From NCBI GenBank assembly GCA_017462565.1, contig JAFTQW010000002.1:1-64000 (forward strand): a DNA stretch of 64,000 nucleotides, written 5' to 3'. Position 1 is the first letter of the stretch, and each line of letters starts with the position of its first letter. The position numbers and the translations under genes were made by a program. Below the pieces are notes generated by a model. It worked only from the letters and a program-made list of their open reading frames with translations, made no database searches and had not been told where the DNA came from. The stretch comes from Ruminococcus sp. (GTDB taxonomy: Bacteria > Bacillota > Clostridia > Oscillospirales > Ruminococcaceae). This document shows, in pieces, positions 36,508 through 46,033 of the stretch.

Positions 36508-36684
36508 ATGGCAAAAAATATCAAGCTCGTTAAGAGTCTTATCGGAAGAAAGAAAGACCAGATTGCTACTGCTCAGTCACTTGGCCTTAAAAAGGTCGGC
36601 GACGTAACTACTCAGCCCGATAATGAGCAGACACAGGGCAAAATCAACAAGATCTCACACCTCGTTGAGGTTACAGAAGCGTAA
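36508..36684 (+). CDS. rpmD: 50S ribosomal protein L30
   Basis: A 58-residue gene in the rpsE-rplO gap. It starts [18 protein letters not shown] and contains [12 protein letters not shown], the L30 signature. The ribosome binding site is AAGAGGAGG, and the stop lies 18 bp before rplO. Confidence 0.96.
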   Translation: MAKNIKLVKSLIGRKKDQIATAQSLGLKKVGDVTTQPDNEQTQGKINKISHLVEVTEA

Positions 36685-36702
36685 GCAAGGAGGTGCAACT
36701 AT

Positions 36703-37143
36703 ATGAAAATTCATGAATTAACTCCAGCACCGGATTCAAACAAGGCTGTTAAGCGTATCGGAAGAGGTCACGGTTCCGGAAACGGAAAGACCGCCGGTAA
36801 GGGCCATAAGGGTCAGAATGCACGTTCAGGCGGCGGCGTAAGAATCGGTTTTGAAGGCGGACAGATGCCTCTTACAAGAAGAATTCCTAAGAGAGGCTTC
36901 AAGAACATCTTCGCAACAAAGTATGCTATCGTTAACGTATCTGATCTTAACAAGTTTAAGGACGGTACTGTTGTTGATACAGAGCTTCTTATGGCTTCAG
37001 GCCTTGTTAAAAAGGTTTATGACGGCGTTAAGATCCTCGGCAACGGAGAGCTTACTTCTAATTTAACTGTAAAGGCTGCTAAATTCTCACAGAGCGCTAT
37101 CGAAAAAATCGAAAAGGCTGGCGGGAAGGCAGAGGTGATGTAA
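36703..37143 (+). CDS. rplO: 50S ribosomal protein L15
   Basis: 146 residues. [20 protein letters not shown] and the [18 protein letters not shown] segment are diagnostic. SecY follows after one base, the standard order. Confidence 0.97.
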   Translation: MKIHELTPAPDSNKAVKRIGRGHGSGNGKTAGKGHKGQNARSGGGVRIGFEGGQMPLTRRIPKRGFKNIFATKYAIVNVSDLNKFKDGTVVDTELLMASGLVKKVYDGVKILGNGELTSNLTVKAAKFSQSAIEKIEKAGGKAEVM

Positions 37144-37144
37144 G

Positions 37145-38470
37145 GTGTTCCAGACCCTGAAAAAGGCTTGGGGAGTTCCGGAAATCCGTAAAAAACTCCT
37201 TTACACATTACTCATGATCATCATTTTCAGATTCGGAAGCGCCGTAACTGTTCCGTTCCTTAATGCAGAGGTTGTAAAAACCTGGATGGACAGCAACGCA
37301 ACAGACGGAAACTTCCTTGAATATCTGAACGTAATTACCGGTGGTGCGCTTTCACAATCCACCATATTCTCATTATCAATCACACCGTTCATCAACGCTT
37401 CGATCATAATGCAGCTTTTAACATATGCGCTGCCGCCTCTTGAACGTCTGAAAAACGAGGGCGAAGAGGGAAGAAAGAAAATTGAAAAGATAACGTCTTT
37501 CGTTTCAATCGGTCTTGCATTCATTATGTCTTACGCTTATTATATAACGCTGACACGAATGACAGATTCAAACGGCAGAGCGGCTGTTAAATATCTCGGA
37601 AAAGATTTCGCTCATTATTTCTCCGCAGCAGTAATTATTCTCTGCTTCGTTGCAGGAGCTGCGCTCGTTGTATGGATGGGCAACAGAATAAGCGATAAGG
37701 GTATCGGAAACGGTATTTCTATGCTGCTCTTTGCAGGTATCGCTGCAAGATTCCCGACCGACGCCGGTCTTCTCATTGATCTTACAAAGAGACAGCCGCA
37801 GAAATATCTTTTCGTATCGATCGGTTATCTTATCTTCTTAATTGCGGAAATCGCTTTCATCGTTTTCATGAACGAATCAGAAAGAAGAATTCCGATACAG
37901 TATGCAAAGCGTGTTGTAGGAAGAAAACAGTACGGCGGACAGAAAACACATATCCCGATAAAGGTTTGTATGAGCGGCGTTATGCCTATCATCTTCGCTA
38001 TGTCGTTTATGGCTCTTCCGCAGACAATTCAGCTTTTCAAGCCTGATACCAAAACTTCAGGATTCTATCACGGATTCTGTCAGTTCTTCAGCAGAACAAG
38101 CTGGACTTACGCTGTTATGTACTTCTTACTGATCATCGCATTTAACTATTTCTATGTTTCAATTCAGTATAATCCAATTGAAATGGCTAATAACCTTCGT
38201 CAGAGCAACGGCGGCATTCCCGGTATAAGACCCGGCAAGCCTACTTCCGATTACATTCAGAAGGTTCTTTCAAAGATCACTCTGGTCGGAGCTTTCTTCC
38301 TCGGAGTTATTGCCGTTATCCCGATCTTCATGGGTATGGCTGACGGAAATCTTCAGTCGCTTTCAATGGGCGGTACTACAATTCTTATCTCGGTAAGCGT
38401 TGCGCTTGAAACAACAAGAACACTTGAATCACATCTTATGATGCGTCATCATAAGGGCTTCTTAAAGTAA
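37145..38470 (+). CDS. secY: protein translocase subunit SecY
   Basis: 441 residues with ten membrane spans, the channel of the Sec translocon. Features include IFSLSITPFINASIIMQLL (second span region) and SERRIPIQYAKR. GTG 37145 lies one base after the rplO stop, with its ribosome binding site (GCAGAGGTG) inside rplO. YajC, an accessory subunit, is encoded at 47920. Confidence 0.97.
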   Translation: MFQTLKKAWGVPEIRKKLLYTLLMIIIFRFGSAVTVPFLNAEVVKTWMDSNATDGNFLEYLNVITGGALSQSTIFSLSITPFINASIIMQLLTYALPPLERLKNEGEEGRKKIEKITSFVSIGLAFIMSYAYYITLTRMTDSNGRAAVKYLGKDFAHYFSAAVIILCFVAGAALVVWMGNRISDKGIGNGISMLLFAGIAARFPTDAGLLIDLTKRQPQKYLFVSIGYLIFLIAEIAFIVFMNESERRIPIQYAKRVVGRKQYGGQKTHIPIKVCMSGVMPIIFAMSFMALPQTIQLFKPDTKTSGFYHGFCQFFSRTSWTYAVMYFLLIIAFNYFYVSIQYNPIEMANNLRQSNGGIPGIRPGKPTSDYIQKVLSKITLVGAFFLGVIAVIPIFMGMADGNLQSLSMGGTTILISVSVALETTRTLESHLMMRHHKGFLK

Positions 38471-38484
38471 AGGAGGAACGTTTT

Positions 38485-39123
38485 ATGAACCTTATCTTTT
38501 TAGGCGCTCCCGGCGCAGGAAAGGGAACACAGGCAGAGGTAGTATCCGAAGCTTTGAATATCCCGCAGATTTCAACAGGCAATATTCTTCGTGAGGCTGC
38601 TAAAAACGGCACCGAGTATGGTCTTAAGGCTAAGGCTGCTATGGATTCCGGCGCTCTCGTTTCCGATGAAATCGTAATCGGAATTCTTAAAGAGAGAATC
38701 GCTCAGGATGACTGCCAGAACGGCTTTATCCTCGATGGTTTCCCAAGAACAGTTCCGCAGGCAGAGGCTCTTGACGCTATGAACATTAAGATCGATAAGG
38801 TTATCGAAATTAACGTGGCCGATGAGACTATCAAGCAGAGAGTTTCAGGCAGAAGAGTCTGCCAGGGCTGCGGAGCTTCTTACCATATCGATTATAAGCC
38901 TTCCAAGGTTGAGGGCGTTTGCGATAAGTGCGGCGATAAAACTGTTATCCGCAAGGATGATCAGCCGGAAGTCGTTCTCGAAAGACTCGCAACTTATCAC
39001 GAAAAAACAGCTCCTTTAAAGGATTACTACGAAAAACAGGGCAAGCTTGTTACCGTAGAGGGTCAGGAAGAGGTTGCTGAGACATCAAAGCTCACTCTTG
39101 CAGCAGTAGGAGCAGAGAACTGA
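38485..39123 (+). CDS. adk: adenylate kinase, zinc-lid form
   Basis: 212 residues; converts AMP and ATP to two ADP. The P-loop is GAPGAGKGTQ (about 7-16). GFPRTVPQAEAL is the NMP-binding signature. The lid has CxxC pairs (CQGCGASYH, CDKCG) that bind zinc, as in Gram-positive enzymes. Its stop overlaps the map start (TGATG). Confidence 0.97.
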   Translation: MNLIFLGAPGAGKGTQAEVVSEALNIPQISTGNILREAAKNGTEYGLKAKAAMDSGALVSDEIVIGILKERIAQDDCQNGFILDGFPRTVPQAEALDAMNIKIDKVIEINVADETIKQRVSGRRVCQGCGASYHIDYKPSKVEGVCDKCGDKTVIRKDDQPEVVLERLATYHEKTAPLKDYYEKQGKLVTVEGQEEVAETSKLTLAAVGAEN

Positions 39124-39875
39124 TGAGTATTACTATCAAATCAAAGTCCGAACTCGCCATAATGCGTGAAGCAGGTAAAATTACCTGCGGCGCAATATGG
39201 TATGCGGGCGAAAGATTAAAGCCGGGTATGTCAACGCTCGATGTTGATAAGCTTGTCGGCGAATATTACGCAAGACACGGCTGTAAATCCTGCTTTAAAG
39301 GTCTTTATGGATTTCCTGCAAATGCCTGTATTTCAGTTAATGAAGAGGTAATTCACGGAATCCCGAAAGCAAGCCACAGGCTTAAGGAAGGCGATATTGT
39401 CAGCATTGATACCGGAGCCGCTTATAAAGGCTTCAACGGCGACAGCTGCTGGACTTTTCCTGTTGGTAAAATTTCTGATGAAGCTAAGGCATTGCTTGAG
39501 GTAACTGAGAAAAGCCTGTATGAAGGTATTGCTCAGGCTCAGGTGGGCGCAAGAATCGGAGATATTTCTCATGCTGTTGAAGAGTATTGTGCTTCACGAG
39601 GCTACGGAATCGTAAGAAATTACTGCGGCCACGGTATCGGCAGAGAGGTTCACGAATCGCCGGAGATACCGAACTGGGGACGGACAGGTCACGGTTCAAG
39701 GCTTGTCTCAGGTATGACGATATGCATCGAGCCTATGATAAACGTAAAGGGCGACGATGTTAAAACTCTCAAGGACGGCTGGACTGTGGTTACCAAGAAT
39801 GGTTCGCTGTCAGCTCATTTCGAGCATACAATCGCAATAACTCCTGACGGTCCCGTCATTATGACACAGCCCTGA
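39123..39875 (+). CDS. map: type I methionine aminopeptidase
   Basis: 250 residues; removes the initiator methionine. The metal-binding aspartates lie in SIDTGAAYKGFNGDSCW, and histidine/glutamate ligands in NYCGHGIGREVHESPEIPN and CIEPM. Overlaps adk. Confidence 0.97.
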   Translation: MSITIKSKSELAIMREAGKITCGAIWYAGERLKPGMSTLDVDKLVGEYYARHGCKSCFKGLYGFPANACISVNEEVIHGIPKASHRLKEGDIVSIDTGAAYKGFNGDSCWTFPVGKISDEAKALLEVTEKSLYEGIAQAQVGARIGDISHAVEEYCASRGYGIVRNYCGHGIGREVHESPEIPNWGRTGHGSRLVSGMTICIEPMINVKGDDVKTLKDGWTVVTKNGSLSAHFEHTIAITPDGPVIMTQP

Positions 39876-39890
39876 CGGAGGGAATATATT

Positions 39891-40133
39891 GTGAAGCTAA
39901 GTAAAGGCTCGGTTGTTATAGCGGATGCCGGAAGAGACTGCGGAGGCTTCTTCGCAGTGATCGGAATATCCGGAAAATACTGCATGATCGCAGACGGCAA
40001 AAGCAGACGGCTTTCAAGCCCGAAGCGAAAAAGCATTAAACACATCCATATGACAAACAGTATGATAGATTTAAACGATATAACTGATAAAAAACTCAGA
40101 AAACTGCTGAGCGAAATCAAAGCGGCTGAGTAA
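39891..40133 (+). CDS. KOW-domain RNA-binding protein (L14e-like)
   Basis: An 80-residue protein beginning with a KOW motif ([21 protein letters not shown]). Such small L14e/L6e/L27e-like proteins are regularly found between map and infA in Firmicutes; their ribosomal role is not settled. GTG start behind GGAGGGAAT. Confidence 0.88.
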   Translation: MKLSKGSVVIADAGRDCGGFFAVIGISGKYCMIADGKSRRLSSPKRKSIKHIHMTNSMIDLNDITDKKLRKLLSEIKAAE

Positions 40134-40149
40134 AGGGAGGTTATGCAAG

Positions 40150-40368
40150 GTGTCCAAGGAAGATGTAATCGAGGTTGAGGGCGTTGTAACAGACGCACTG
40201 CCTAATGCAATGTTCAAGGTTCAGCTTGAAAACGGTCACGAGGTTTTATCACACGTTTCCGGCAAGCTCAGAATGAATTATATCAGAATCGTGCCAGGTG
40301 ATAAGGTAAAGCTTGAAATGTCTCCGTACGATCTTTCAAAAGGCAGAATCACATGGCGTGTTAAGTAA
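40150..40368 (+). CDS. infA: translation initiation factor IF-1
   Basis: 72 residues, an OB-fold factor that blocks the A site during initiation. [12 protein letters not shown] and [13 protein letters not shown] are the usual ends. GTG start at 40150 after AGGGAGG. Confidence 0.97.
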   Translation: MSKEDVIEVEGVVTDALPNAMFKVQLENGHEVLSHVSGKLRMNYIRIVPGDKVKLEMSPYDLSKGRITWRVK

Positions 40369-40430
40369 AGAATACAGGGTATCTGAACAACAAACAGAGT
40401 ATCCCATATCCGCTAAAGGAGGTATTTTCA

Positions 40431-40544
40431 ATGAAAGTCAGACCTTCAGTAAAACCTATTTGCGAAAAGTGCAAGGTTATTAAACGTAAAGGCAGAATTA
40501 TGGTAATCTGCGAAAACCCAAAGCATAAGCAGCGTCAGGGTTAA
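40431..40544 (+). CDS. rpmJ: 50S ribosomal protein L36
   Basis: A 37-residue zinc-binding protein: [20 protein letters not shown], then C27 and H32. AAAGGAGG precedes the ATG. Confidence 0.96.
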   Translation: MKVRPSVKPICEKCKVIKRKGRIMVICENPKHKQRQG

Positions 40545-40579
40545 TCCCCGAAACGCATTAATGGAGGTGCAATTAAAAA

Positions 40580-40948
40580 ATGGCAAGAATAGCCGGTGTT
40601 GACCTTCCAAAGAATAAGAGAATCGAAATCGGTCTCACTTATATCTACGGAATCGGTCGTCAGACTGCAACAACTATCCTCGCTGATACAGGCGTAAATC
40701 CGGATACAAGAGTAAAGGATCTCGCTGAAGAGGACGTAGCTAAGCTTCGTGACTATATCGACGCAAATTATACAGTAGAGGGAGACCTCCGCCGTGAGGT
40801 TGCTCTTAACATCAAAAGACTTGTTGAAATAGGCTGCTACAGAGGCGTTCGTCACCGTAAGGGTCTTCCTGTAAGAGGACAGAGAACAAAGACAAACGCA
40901 AGAACTCGTAAGGGTCCTGTTAAGACTATCGCTAACAAGAAGAAGTAA
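40580..40948 (+). CDS. rpsM: 30S ribosomal protein S13
   Basis: 122 residues. S13 bridges the subunits and contacts P-site t[23 protein letters not shown] opens it; [14 protein letters not shown] closes it. Confidence 0.97.
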   Translation: MARIAGVDLPKNKRIEIGLTYIYGIGRQTATTILADTGVNPDTRVKDLAEEDVAKLRDYIDANYTVEGDLRREVALNIKRLVEIGCYRGVRHRKGLPVRGQRTKTNARTRKGPVKTIANKKK

Positions 40949-40962
40949 GGAGGTTATGAGCT

Positions 40963-41367
40963 TTGGCACAGCAGAAGGGTAAAAAGGTTTCTACAATCAG
41001 AAGACGTAGAGAGCGTAAGAACATCGAAAGCGGCGCAGTTCATATTCAGTCCACTTTCAATAATACAATCGTAACTATCACAGACGCAGCCGGAAACGCT
41101 ATTTCATGGGCAAGCGCTGGCGAGCTTGGTTTCAGAGGGTCTAAGAAATCAACTCCGTTCGCAGCTCAGACAGCAGCAGAAACAGCAGCAAAGGCTGCTA
41201 TGGAGCACGGTCTTAAGAATGTTGAAGTTTACGTTAAGGGACCGGGCGCCGGTCGTGAAGCAGCTATCAGAGCGCTTCAGACAGTTGGCCTTGAGGTTAA
41301 AATGATCAAGGATGTAACCCCTATCCCGCATAATGGATGCCGTCCGCCTAAGAGACGTCGTGTCTAA
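40963..41367 (+). CDS. rpsK: 30S ribosomal protein S11
   Basis: 134 residues. S11 lies on the 30S platform. [19 protein letters not shown] and the terminal [13 protein letters not shown] are diagnostic. It starts at TTG, nine bases after AAGGAGG; no in-frame ATG is nearby. Confidence 0.96.
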   Translation: MAQQKGKKVSTIRRRRERKNIESGAVHIQSTFNNTIVTITDAAGNAISWASAGELGFRGSKKSTPFAAQTAAETAAKAAMEHGLKNVEVYVKGPGAGREAAIRALQTVGLEVKMIKDVTPIPHNGCRPPKRRRV

Positions 41368-41388
41368 TCATATAGGAGGTGTTTTAAA

Positions 41389-41988
41389 ATGGCAGTACAG
41401 AAAGAACCAATTCTTAAAAAGTGCAGATACCTGGGTATCAGCCCAGCAGTTATGGGCGTTTCCAAGAAAGAATCTATCCGCTTTAAGAATGCAAATAACA
41501 GAAAGAAGATCTCTGAATACGGTCTTCAGCTTAAAGAAAAGCAGAAGCTCAAGTTCATCTACGGCGTGCTCGAAAAGCAGTTCTACCACTACTTCGAGAT
41601 CGCTTCAAAGATGGAGGGCAAAGCCGGTGATAACCTGATCACTTGTCTTGAATCAAGACTCGACAGCGTTGTTTTCAGAATGGGTCTCGCTCTTACAAGA
41701 AGAGAAGCAAGACAGCTTGTCGTTCACAGCCACTATACTGTAAACGGACAGAAGGTTAATATCCCTTCCTACAGAGTTAAGCCGGGCGATGTTATCGCTC
41801 TTCGTGAAAAAGACAGAACCTCTGATAAGTTCAAGGCTACTGTTGAGGAAACAAAAGACAGACTCGTTCCTGTTTGGCTCACAGCTAATAAGGATGATTT
41901 CTCTGCAACAGTAAATCGTCTTCCCTCGGCTGATGATATTGATTACGAGGTTGCAACACACCTTATCGTCGAGCTGTACTCCAAGTAA
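41389..41988 (+). CDS. rpsD: 30S ribosomal protein S4
   Basis: 199 residues with the S4 RNA-binding domain (RLDSVVFRMGLALTRREARQ). S4 is a primary assembly protein and often a feedback repressor of its operon. Confidence 0.97.
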   Translation: MAVQKEPILKKCRYLGISPAVMGVSKKESIRFKNANNRKKISEYGLQLKEKQKLKFIYGVLEKQFYHYFEIASKMEGKAGDNLITCLESRLDSVVFRMGLALTRREARQLVVHSHYTVNGQKVNIPSYRVKPGDVIALREKDRTSDKFKATVEETKDRLVPVWLTANKDDFSATVNRLPSADDIDYEVATHLIVELYSK

Positions 41989-42051
41989 TAATAATTTACT
42001 TGATTCATCAGAACTCGAAATAAACAGTTATTGTGAAATAGGAGGGTTTTT

Positions 42052-43017
42052 ATGCTGGAAAAAATTAATAAGCCTGATATTGATATTGTCGAGCTTAAAA
42101 GTGACGGCAAATACGGCAAATTCGTTTTAGCACCGCTGGAGCGTGGATACGGTATTACACTTGGAAACAGCCTCAGACGTGTGCTGCTCTCCTCACTTCC
42201 TGGTGTGGCTGTAACATCCGTAAAGCTTTCGGGCAAGGACGGTACGGTTCACCATGAGTTGTCAACTATTCCGGGTGTAAAAGAGGATGTAACAGAAATC
42301 ATTCTCAGCATCAAGGGTCTTACTGCTAAGCTCTACGGAGAAGGCCCGAAAACGGTCTATATAGAGGCAGAGGGCGAATGCGAAATAACCGCCGGAGATA
42401 TAAAAACCGACTCTGAGGTTAATATTCTTGATCCCGGTATGCATATTGCAACGCTGGGAAAAGACGCTAAGCTTTATATGGAAATCACTATCGACAGAGG
42501 AAGAGGCTATGTTTCGGCAGAACGCAATAAGAAACAGATAAGCCTTCCGGTTGATGTGATTGCTGTAGACAGCATCTATACTCCTGTTCTGAAGGTAAAC
42601 TACACGGTCGAGGATACTCGTCTGGGTCAGGTTACCGACTATGATAAGCTTACAATGGAGGTTTGGACCGACGGTACAATATCTGCAAAAGAAGCATTAT
42701 CACAGGCAGCCAATCTCCTCAACGAGCATCTGAAGCTGTTCATTGACCTTTCAGAGGAATCTGGACTTGCTGAGGTCCTTGTTGAAAAGGACGAAAAGGG
42801 TAAGGAAAAAATCCTTGAGATGACCATTGAGGATCTTGACTTATCGGTGCGTTCATTCAATTGCTTAAAGCGTGCCGGAATTAATACCGTTGATGACTTG
42901 ATCAACAAGTCTGAGGAAGAAATGATGAAGGTTAGAAACCTTGGAAAGAAATCTTTCGATGAGGTAAAAGAGAAGCTCCAGTCACTTGGCTTCGATCTTA
43001 GCTCTGAAGAGGAATAA
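42052..43017 (+). CDS. rpoA: RNA polymerase alpha subunit
   Basis: 321 residues: N-terminal dimerisation domain ([14 protein letters not shown], then [19 protein letters not shown]) and C-terminal domain for UP-element and activator contacts ([19 protein letters not shown], then [11 protein letters not shown]). Confidence 0.98.
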   Translation: MLEKINKPDIDIVELKSDGKYGKFVLAPLERGYGITLGNSLRRVLLSSLPGVAVTSVKLSGKDGTVHHELSTIPGVKEDVTEIILSIKGLTAKLYGEGPKTVYIEAEGECEITAGDIKTDSEVNILDPGMHIATLGKDAKLYMEITIDRGRGYVSAERNKKQISLPVDVIAVDSIYTPVLKVNYTVEDTRLGQVTDYDKLTMEVWTDGTISAKEALSQAANLLNEHLKLFIDLSEESGLAEVLVEKDEKGKEKILEMTIEDLDLSVRSFNCLKRAGINTVDDLINKSEEEMMKVRNLGKKSFDEVKEKLQSLGFDLSSEEE

Positions 43018-43066
43018 ACCATAAAATGTGCGTTTTGCGCACTGATACGAAAAGGAGTGAAATACA

Positions 43067-43408
43067 ATGCCGGGTACAAGAAAGCTGGGCAGAACAACTG
43101 ATCATAGAAAGGCTATGCTCAGAGGCATGGTAACTTTCCTTCTTGAAAACGGTCAGATTGAAACAACCGTTACAAGAGCAAAGGAAGTTCGTGCTGTTGC
43201 AGAAAAAATGATTACTATCGGTAAAAATGATGATCTGCACTCCAAGCGTCAGGTATTAGCTTATGTTACAAAGGAATCCGTTGCAAAGAAGCTTTTCGAC
43301 GAGATCTCTCCTAAGTATGCCGACAGAAACGGCGGTTATACACAGATCGTAAAGATCGGTCCACGCCGTGGCGACGCTGCTGAAATGGCTATCATTAAGC
43401 TCGTTTGA
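43067..43408 (+). CDS. rplQ: 50S ribosomal protein L17
   Basis: 113 residues. [19 protein letters not shown] is diagnostic. Last gene of the operon, before a terminator. Confidence 0.97.
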   Translation: MPGTRKLGRTTDHRKAMLRGMVTFLLENGQIETTVTRAKEVRAVAEKMITIGKNDDLHSKRQVLAYVTKESVAKKLFDEISPKYADRNGGYTQIVKIGPRRGDAAEMAIIKLV

Positions 43409-43431
43409 TCGCAGATTCGATATAAAAACAG

Positions 43432-43462
43432 ACTGCTGCATAATTATGCGGCAGTTTTTTTA
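43432..43462 (+). terminator. terminator of the ribosomal protein operon
   Basis: ACTGCTGCAT and ATGCGGCAGT pair (one T-G) around AATT, followed by seven or more Ts. Confidence 0.88.
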
Positions 43463-43477
43463 TTTTATATATAATAC

Positions 43478-43536
43478 GGGCAGCACATTATAAAGTCGTA
43501 AGGGGGAGTTTGTGCGGTGTTGCCTCTATTCAAAAA
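43478..43536. repeat. remnant of the 180-bp repeat family (copy E)
   Basis: GGGCAGCAC at the left and GTTTGTGCGGTGTTGCCTCT at the right match the arms of copies A and D, with only about 30 bp of unrelated sequence between them. It looks like an internally deleted copy. Confidence 0.55.
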
Positions 43537-43563
43537 AATATAGACCAAACAGTGTAAATTCGA

Positions 43564-43592
43564 TTGACAAAAAATGAAATGTGCGGTATAAT
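43564..43592 (+). promoter_or_regulatory. promoter of the two-component/htrA operon
   Basis: Perfect TTGACA (43564-43569), 17 bp, perfect TATAAT (43587-43592). Confidence 0.85.
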
Positions 43593-43645
43593 TAATATAG
43601 ATTATAATTAAATTTTGGAATAATAAAGAAAAGGAGCTAAGAAAA

Positions 43646-44353
43646 ATGGCAAATGAAAAAAGTTTAAAGGTTCTTATTGTTGACGATGATAAGAATATCT
43701 GCGATCTTCTCAGACTTTACCTCGAAAAAGACGGATATGGCGTTATCCTTTCTCATGACGGAGAAGAAGCCGTTGTTAAATTCAATGCTCTTAAACCGGA
43801 TATGGTTCTTCTTGATATAATGCTTCCCGGAATGGACGGCTGGCAGGTTTGCCGGGAGATAAGAAAAAAATCCAATGTTCCGATCATTATGATAACGGCA
43901 AAGGGTGAAACGATCGATAAGGTAATCGGTCTTGAACTTGGTGCGGACGACTATATTGTTAAACCTTTTGATGCAAAGGAAGTTATTGCCCGTATCAATG
44001 CCGTTACAAGACGTGTCGGATCAGGCAGCGCCGAGCCGGAAATAAAAGAGGTTCATTACGATAAGCTTTCCGTTAATATGGCTCGCTATGAGCTTAAAGT
44101 AAACGGAAAAACTATAGATACGCCTCCGAAAGAGCTTGAGCTGCTTTTCTATCTTGCTTCAAATCCTAACAGAGTTTATACCCGTGACCAGCTTCTTGAC
44201 GAAGTGTGGGGATTTGAGTATTACGGCGATTCAAGAACTATAGACGTGCATATCAAGCGCCTGCGTGAAAAACTTGAGGGTGTGTCTGATAAGTGGACGC
44301 TCAAAACAGTATGGGGCGTAGGATATAAGTTTGAAGCAGATGAAGAAGAATAA
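43646..44353 (+). CDS. OmpR-family response regulator
   Basis: 235 residues. The receiver domain has the acidic pair in VLIVDDDKN, the phosphoacceptor aspartate in LLDIMLPGMDGW (about D57) and the lysine in DYIVKPFD. The winged-helix output domain ends KTVWGVGYKFE. It is encoded with a histidine kinase and an HtrA protease, which suggests an envelope-stress circuit such as CssRS-HtrA of B. subtilis; this is inference from order. Consensus promoter upstream, AAAAGGAGC ribosome binding site. Confidence 0.92.
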   Translation: MANEKSLKVLIVDDDKNICDLLRLYLEKDGYGVILSHDGEEAVVKFNALKPDMVLLDIMLPGMDGWQVCREIRKKSNVPIIMITAKGETIDKVIGLELGADDYIVKPFDAKEVIARINAVTRRVGSGSAEPEIKEVHYDKLSVNMARYELKVNGKTIDTPPKELELLFYLASNPNRVYTRDQLLDEVWGFEYYGDSRTIDVHIKRLREKLEGVSDKWTLKTVWGVGYKFEADEEE

Positions 44354-44381
44354 CAGGCTTCATAGTCTGTCAGGAATTTTA

Positions 44382-44424
44382 TTCACATATCTGCCGCATA
44401 ATCTTTGTGCGGTGTTGCCTTAAA
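44382..44424. repeat. remnant of the 180-bp repeat family (copy F, right end)
   Basis: CATATCTGCCGCATAATCTTTGTGCGGTGTTGCCTTA (in parts) follows the right end of copy A almost base for base. No left end is present. It lies between the response regulator and the kinase genes. Confidence 0.65.
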
Positions 44425-44491
44425 AATTAAGGCGGGGGACATTTGTCCCCTGTTTTGTTATGAGAACCTGTCTTCATGTGAGGTGTTTTTA

Positions 44492-45988
44492 TTGAATTAT
44501 AAGGAAAGTTCTTATTATAAGCTGTTCAAATTTTCATTTATTGTTATAATTTCTGTTCTTTTATTTTTAGGAGTAATTGTAATTTCTGCAAGCGCAAGAG
44601 TATTTAAAAATTCAAAGCTTAAAGACCTTGAATCAAACGGAAAACTTTTTATAAAATGCCTTGAAGAGGAATATAATGCAAGCGGAAGCATTTCAAGCGA
44701 CTCAATTCACAAGCTCCACTTTTATTTTTCAAACGAATACAGATTGAAAATATATCTTTATGATAAGGATGGAGAATGTATCCTTTCAGCTTCTGATTAT
44801 GATGAAAAGCTTTTAAACGAATTAGCTCCTTATAATAATGTATTAAAGCCTTCGGATAAAACCGAATCTCTTTCGGAAAGCGTAAAAAAAGTCGTTGACG
44901 GTAAGGATAAACGCTATCTTGATATGGATTCAAGTTCCCTTTCTAAAAATGAACCATATCTGATTTATGGAACTAAGGCTGTTCTGAGGCATGATAATCA
45001 TGAATCGGCAGAAAAAATATATATTCTCTTTTGCGGAAAAACAGACAGTATTAATAAATTTACACAGAAATTGATTATTTATTATGTGATCATTGCGTTG
45101 GCGGCAATATATTTGTCGTATGTTATGCTTAAAAAGCGTATGAAAAAGCTTGCCGCATATGAATATGATTTTCTTAGAATAAGCGAAAAGTATGCAAAGA
45201 ATGATTTTACGGAAAAGCTTAGTACTGATATTGACGGGATTCCTAAAGCGATAACTGAATATATAAACGTTCTTGCGGCAAATGTTGAAAACAGCGAGGA
45301 TGTTTCAAAAACCTTTATTGCCAATGTTTCCCATGAGCTTCGTACTCCTATGACTACTATCGGCGGATTTGTTTCAGGAATTATCGATGGAACTATTCCA
45401 AAATCGAAACAAAGCGAATATCTTATTCTTGTTAATAATGAAATAAAAAGACTGAAAATACTTATCTCTTCCATGCTGAATATGACAAAGTTTGAATCGG
45501 GAACCATGACTCCTAATTTCAGCGAAACTAATCTTACCGATCTTGTTATTCAGACGGTTCTTATGTTTGAGAAGAAGATAGAAGCTAAAAATCTCGAGGT
45601 TGAAGGCCTTGACAGCGACAGACTCATTGCCGTTGCCGACGCTGATCTTATTCAGCAGGTTATATATAATCTTGTTGAAAATGCCGTTAAATTCATTGAT
45701 ACAGGAGGAACGCTTTCTTTCCGTATCGAAAGAAATGACGGGATGAATGAAATAGCGGTTAAAAATACCGGCGAAGGTCTTACGGATTCAGAGATCCAGC
45801 AGGTTTTTGACAGATTCTATAAAACGGATTCATCAAGAGGAAAGGATGCCACGGGACTTGGTCTTGGTTTGTCTATTTCAAGAAAAATAGCTCATCTTCA
45901 TAAAGGACATATCGTTGTTAAAAGCGTTTACGGCGAATATACGGAATTTATTCTTCAGATTCCGGATTTGAAAAAGAAAGAAAATTAA
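44492..45988 (+). CDS. membrane sensor histidine kinase
   Basis: About 498 residues from a TTG at 44492, six bases after GTGAGGTG. The frame is open further upstream, but that part is repeat remnant F. Two membrane spans (residues about 13-35 and 200-220) frame an extracellular sensor. Then come the H-box (FIANVSHELRTPMTTIGGF), N-box (QVIYNLVENAVKF) and G-box (ATGLGLGLSISRKIAHLH). It should phosphorylate the regulator encoded upstream. Confidence 0.9.
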   Translation: MNYKESSYYKLFKFSFIVIISVLLFLGVIVISASARVFKNSKLKDLESNGKLFIKCLEEEYNASGSISSDSIHKLHFYFSNEYRLKIYLYDKDGECILSASDYDEKLLNELAPYNNVLKPSDKTESLSESVKKVVDGKDKRYLDMDSSSLSKNEPYLIYGTKAVLRHDNHESAEKIYILFCGKTDSINKFTQKLIIYYVIIALAAIYLSYVMLKKRMKKLAAYEYDFLRISEKYAKNDFTEKLSTDIDGIPKAITEYINVLAANVENSEDVSKTFIANVSHELRTPMTTIGGFVSGIIDGTIPKSKQSEYLILVNNEIKRLKILISSMLNMTKFESGTMTPNFSETNLTDLVIQTVLMFEKKIEAKNLEVEGLDSDRLIAVADADLIQQVIYNLVENAVKFIDTGGTLSFRIERNDGMNEIAVKNTGEGLTDSEIQQVFDRFYKTDSSRGKDATGLGLGLSISRKIAHLHKGHIVVKSVYGEYTEFILQIPDLKKKEN

Positions 45989-46033
45989 ATTTTTATGTAA
46001 CCTATATATTTTTAATTCAGGAAAGGATTTTTT

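Noticed and set aside
44405..44491. N-terminal extension of the histidine kinase
   Set aside because: It is translated from repeat remnant F; the TTG at 44492 has a good ribosome binding site.
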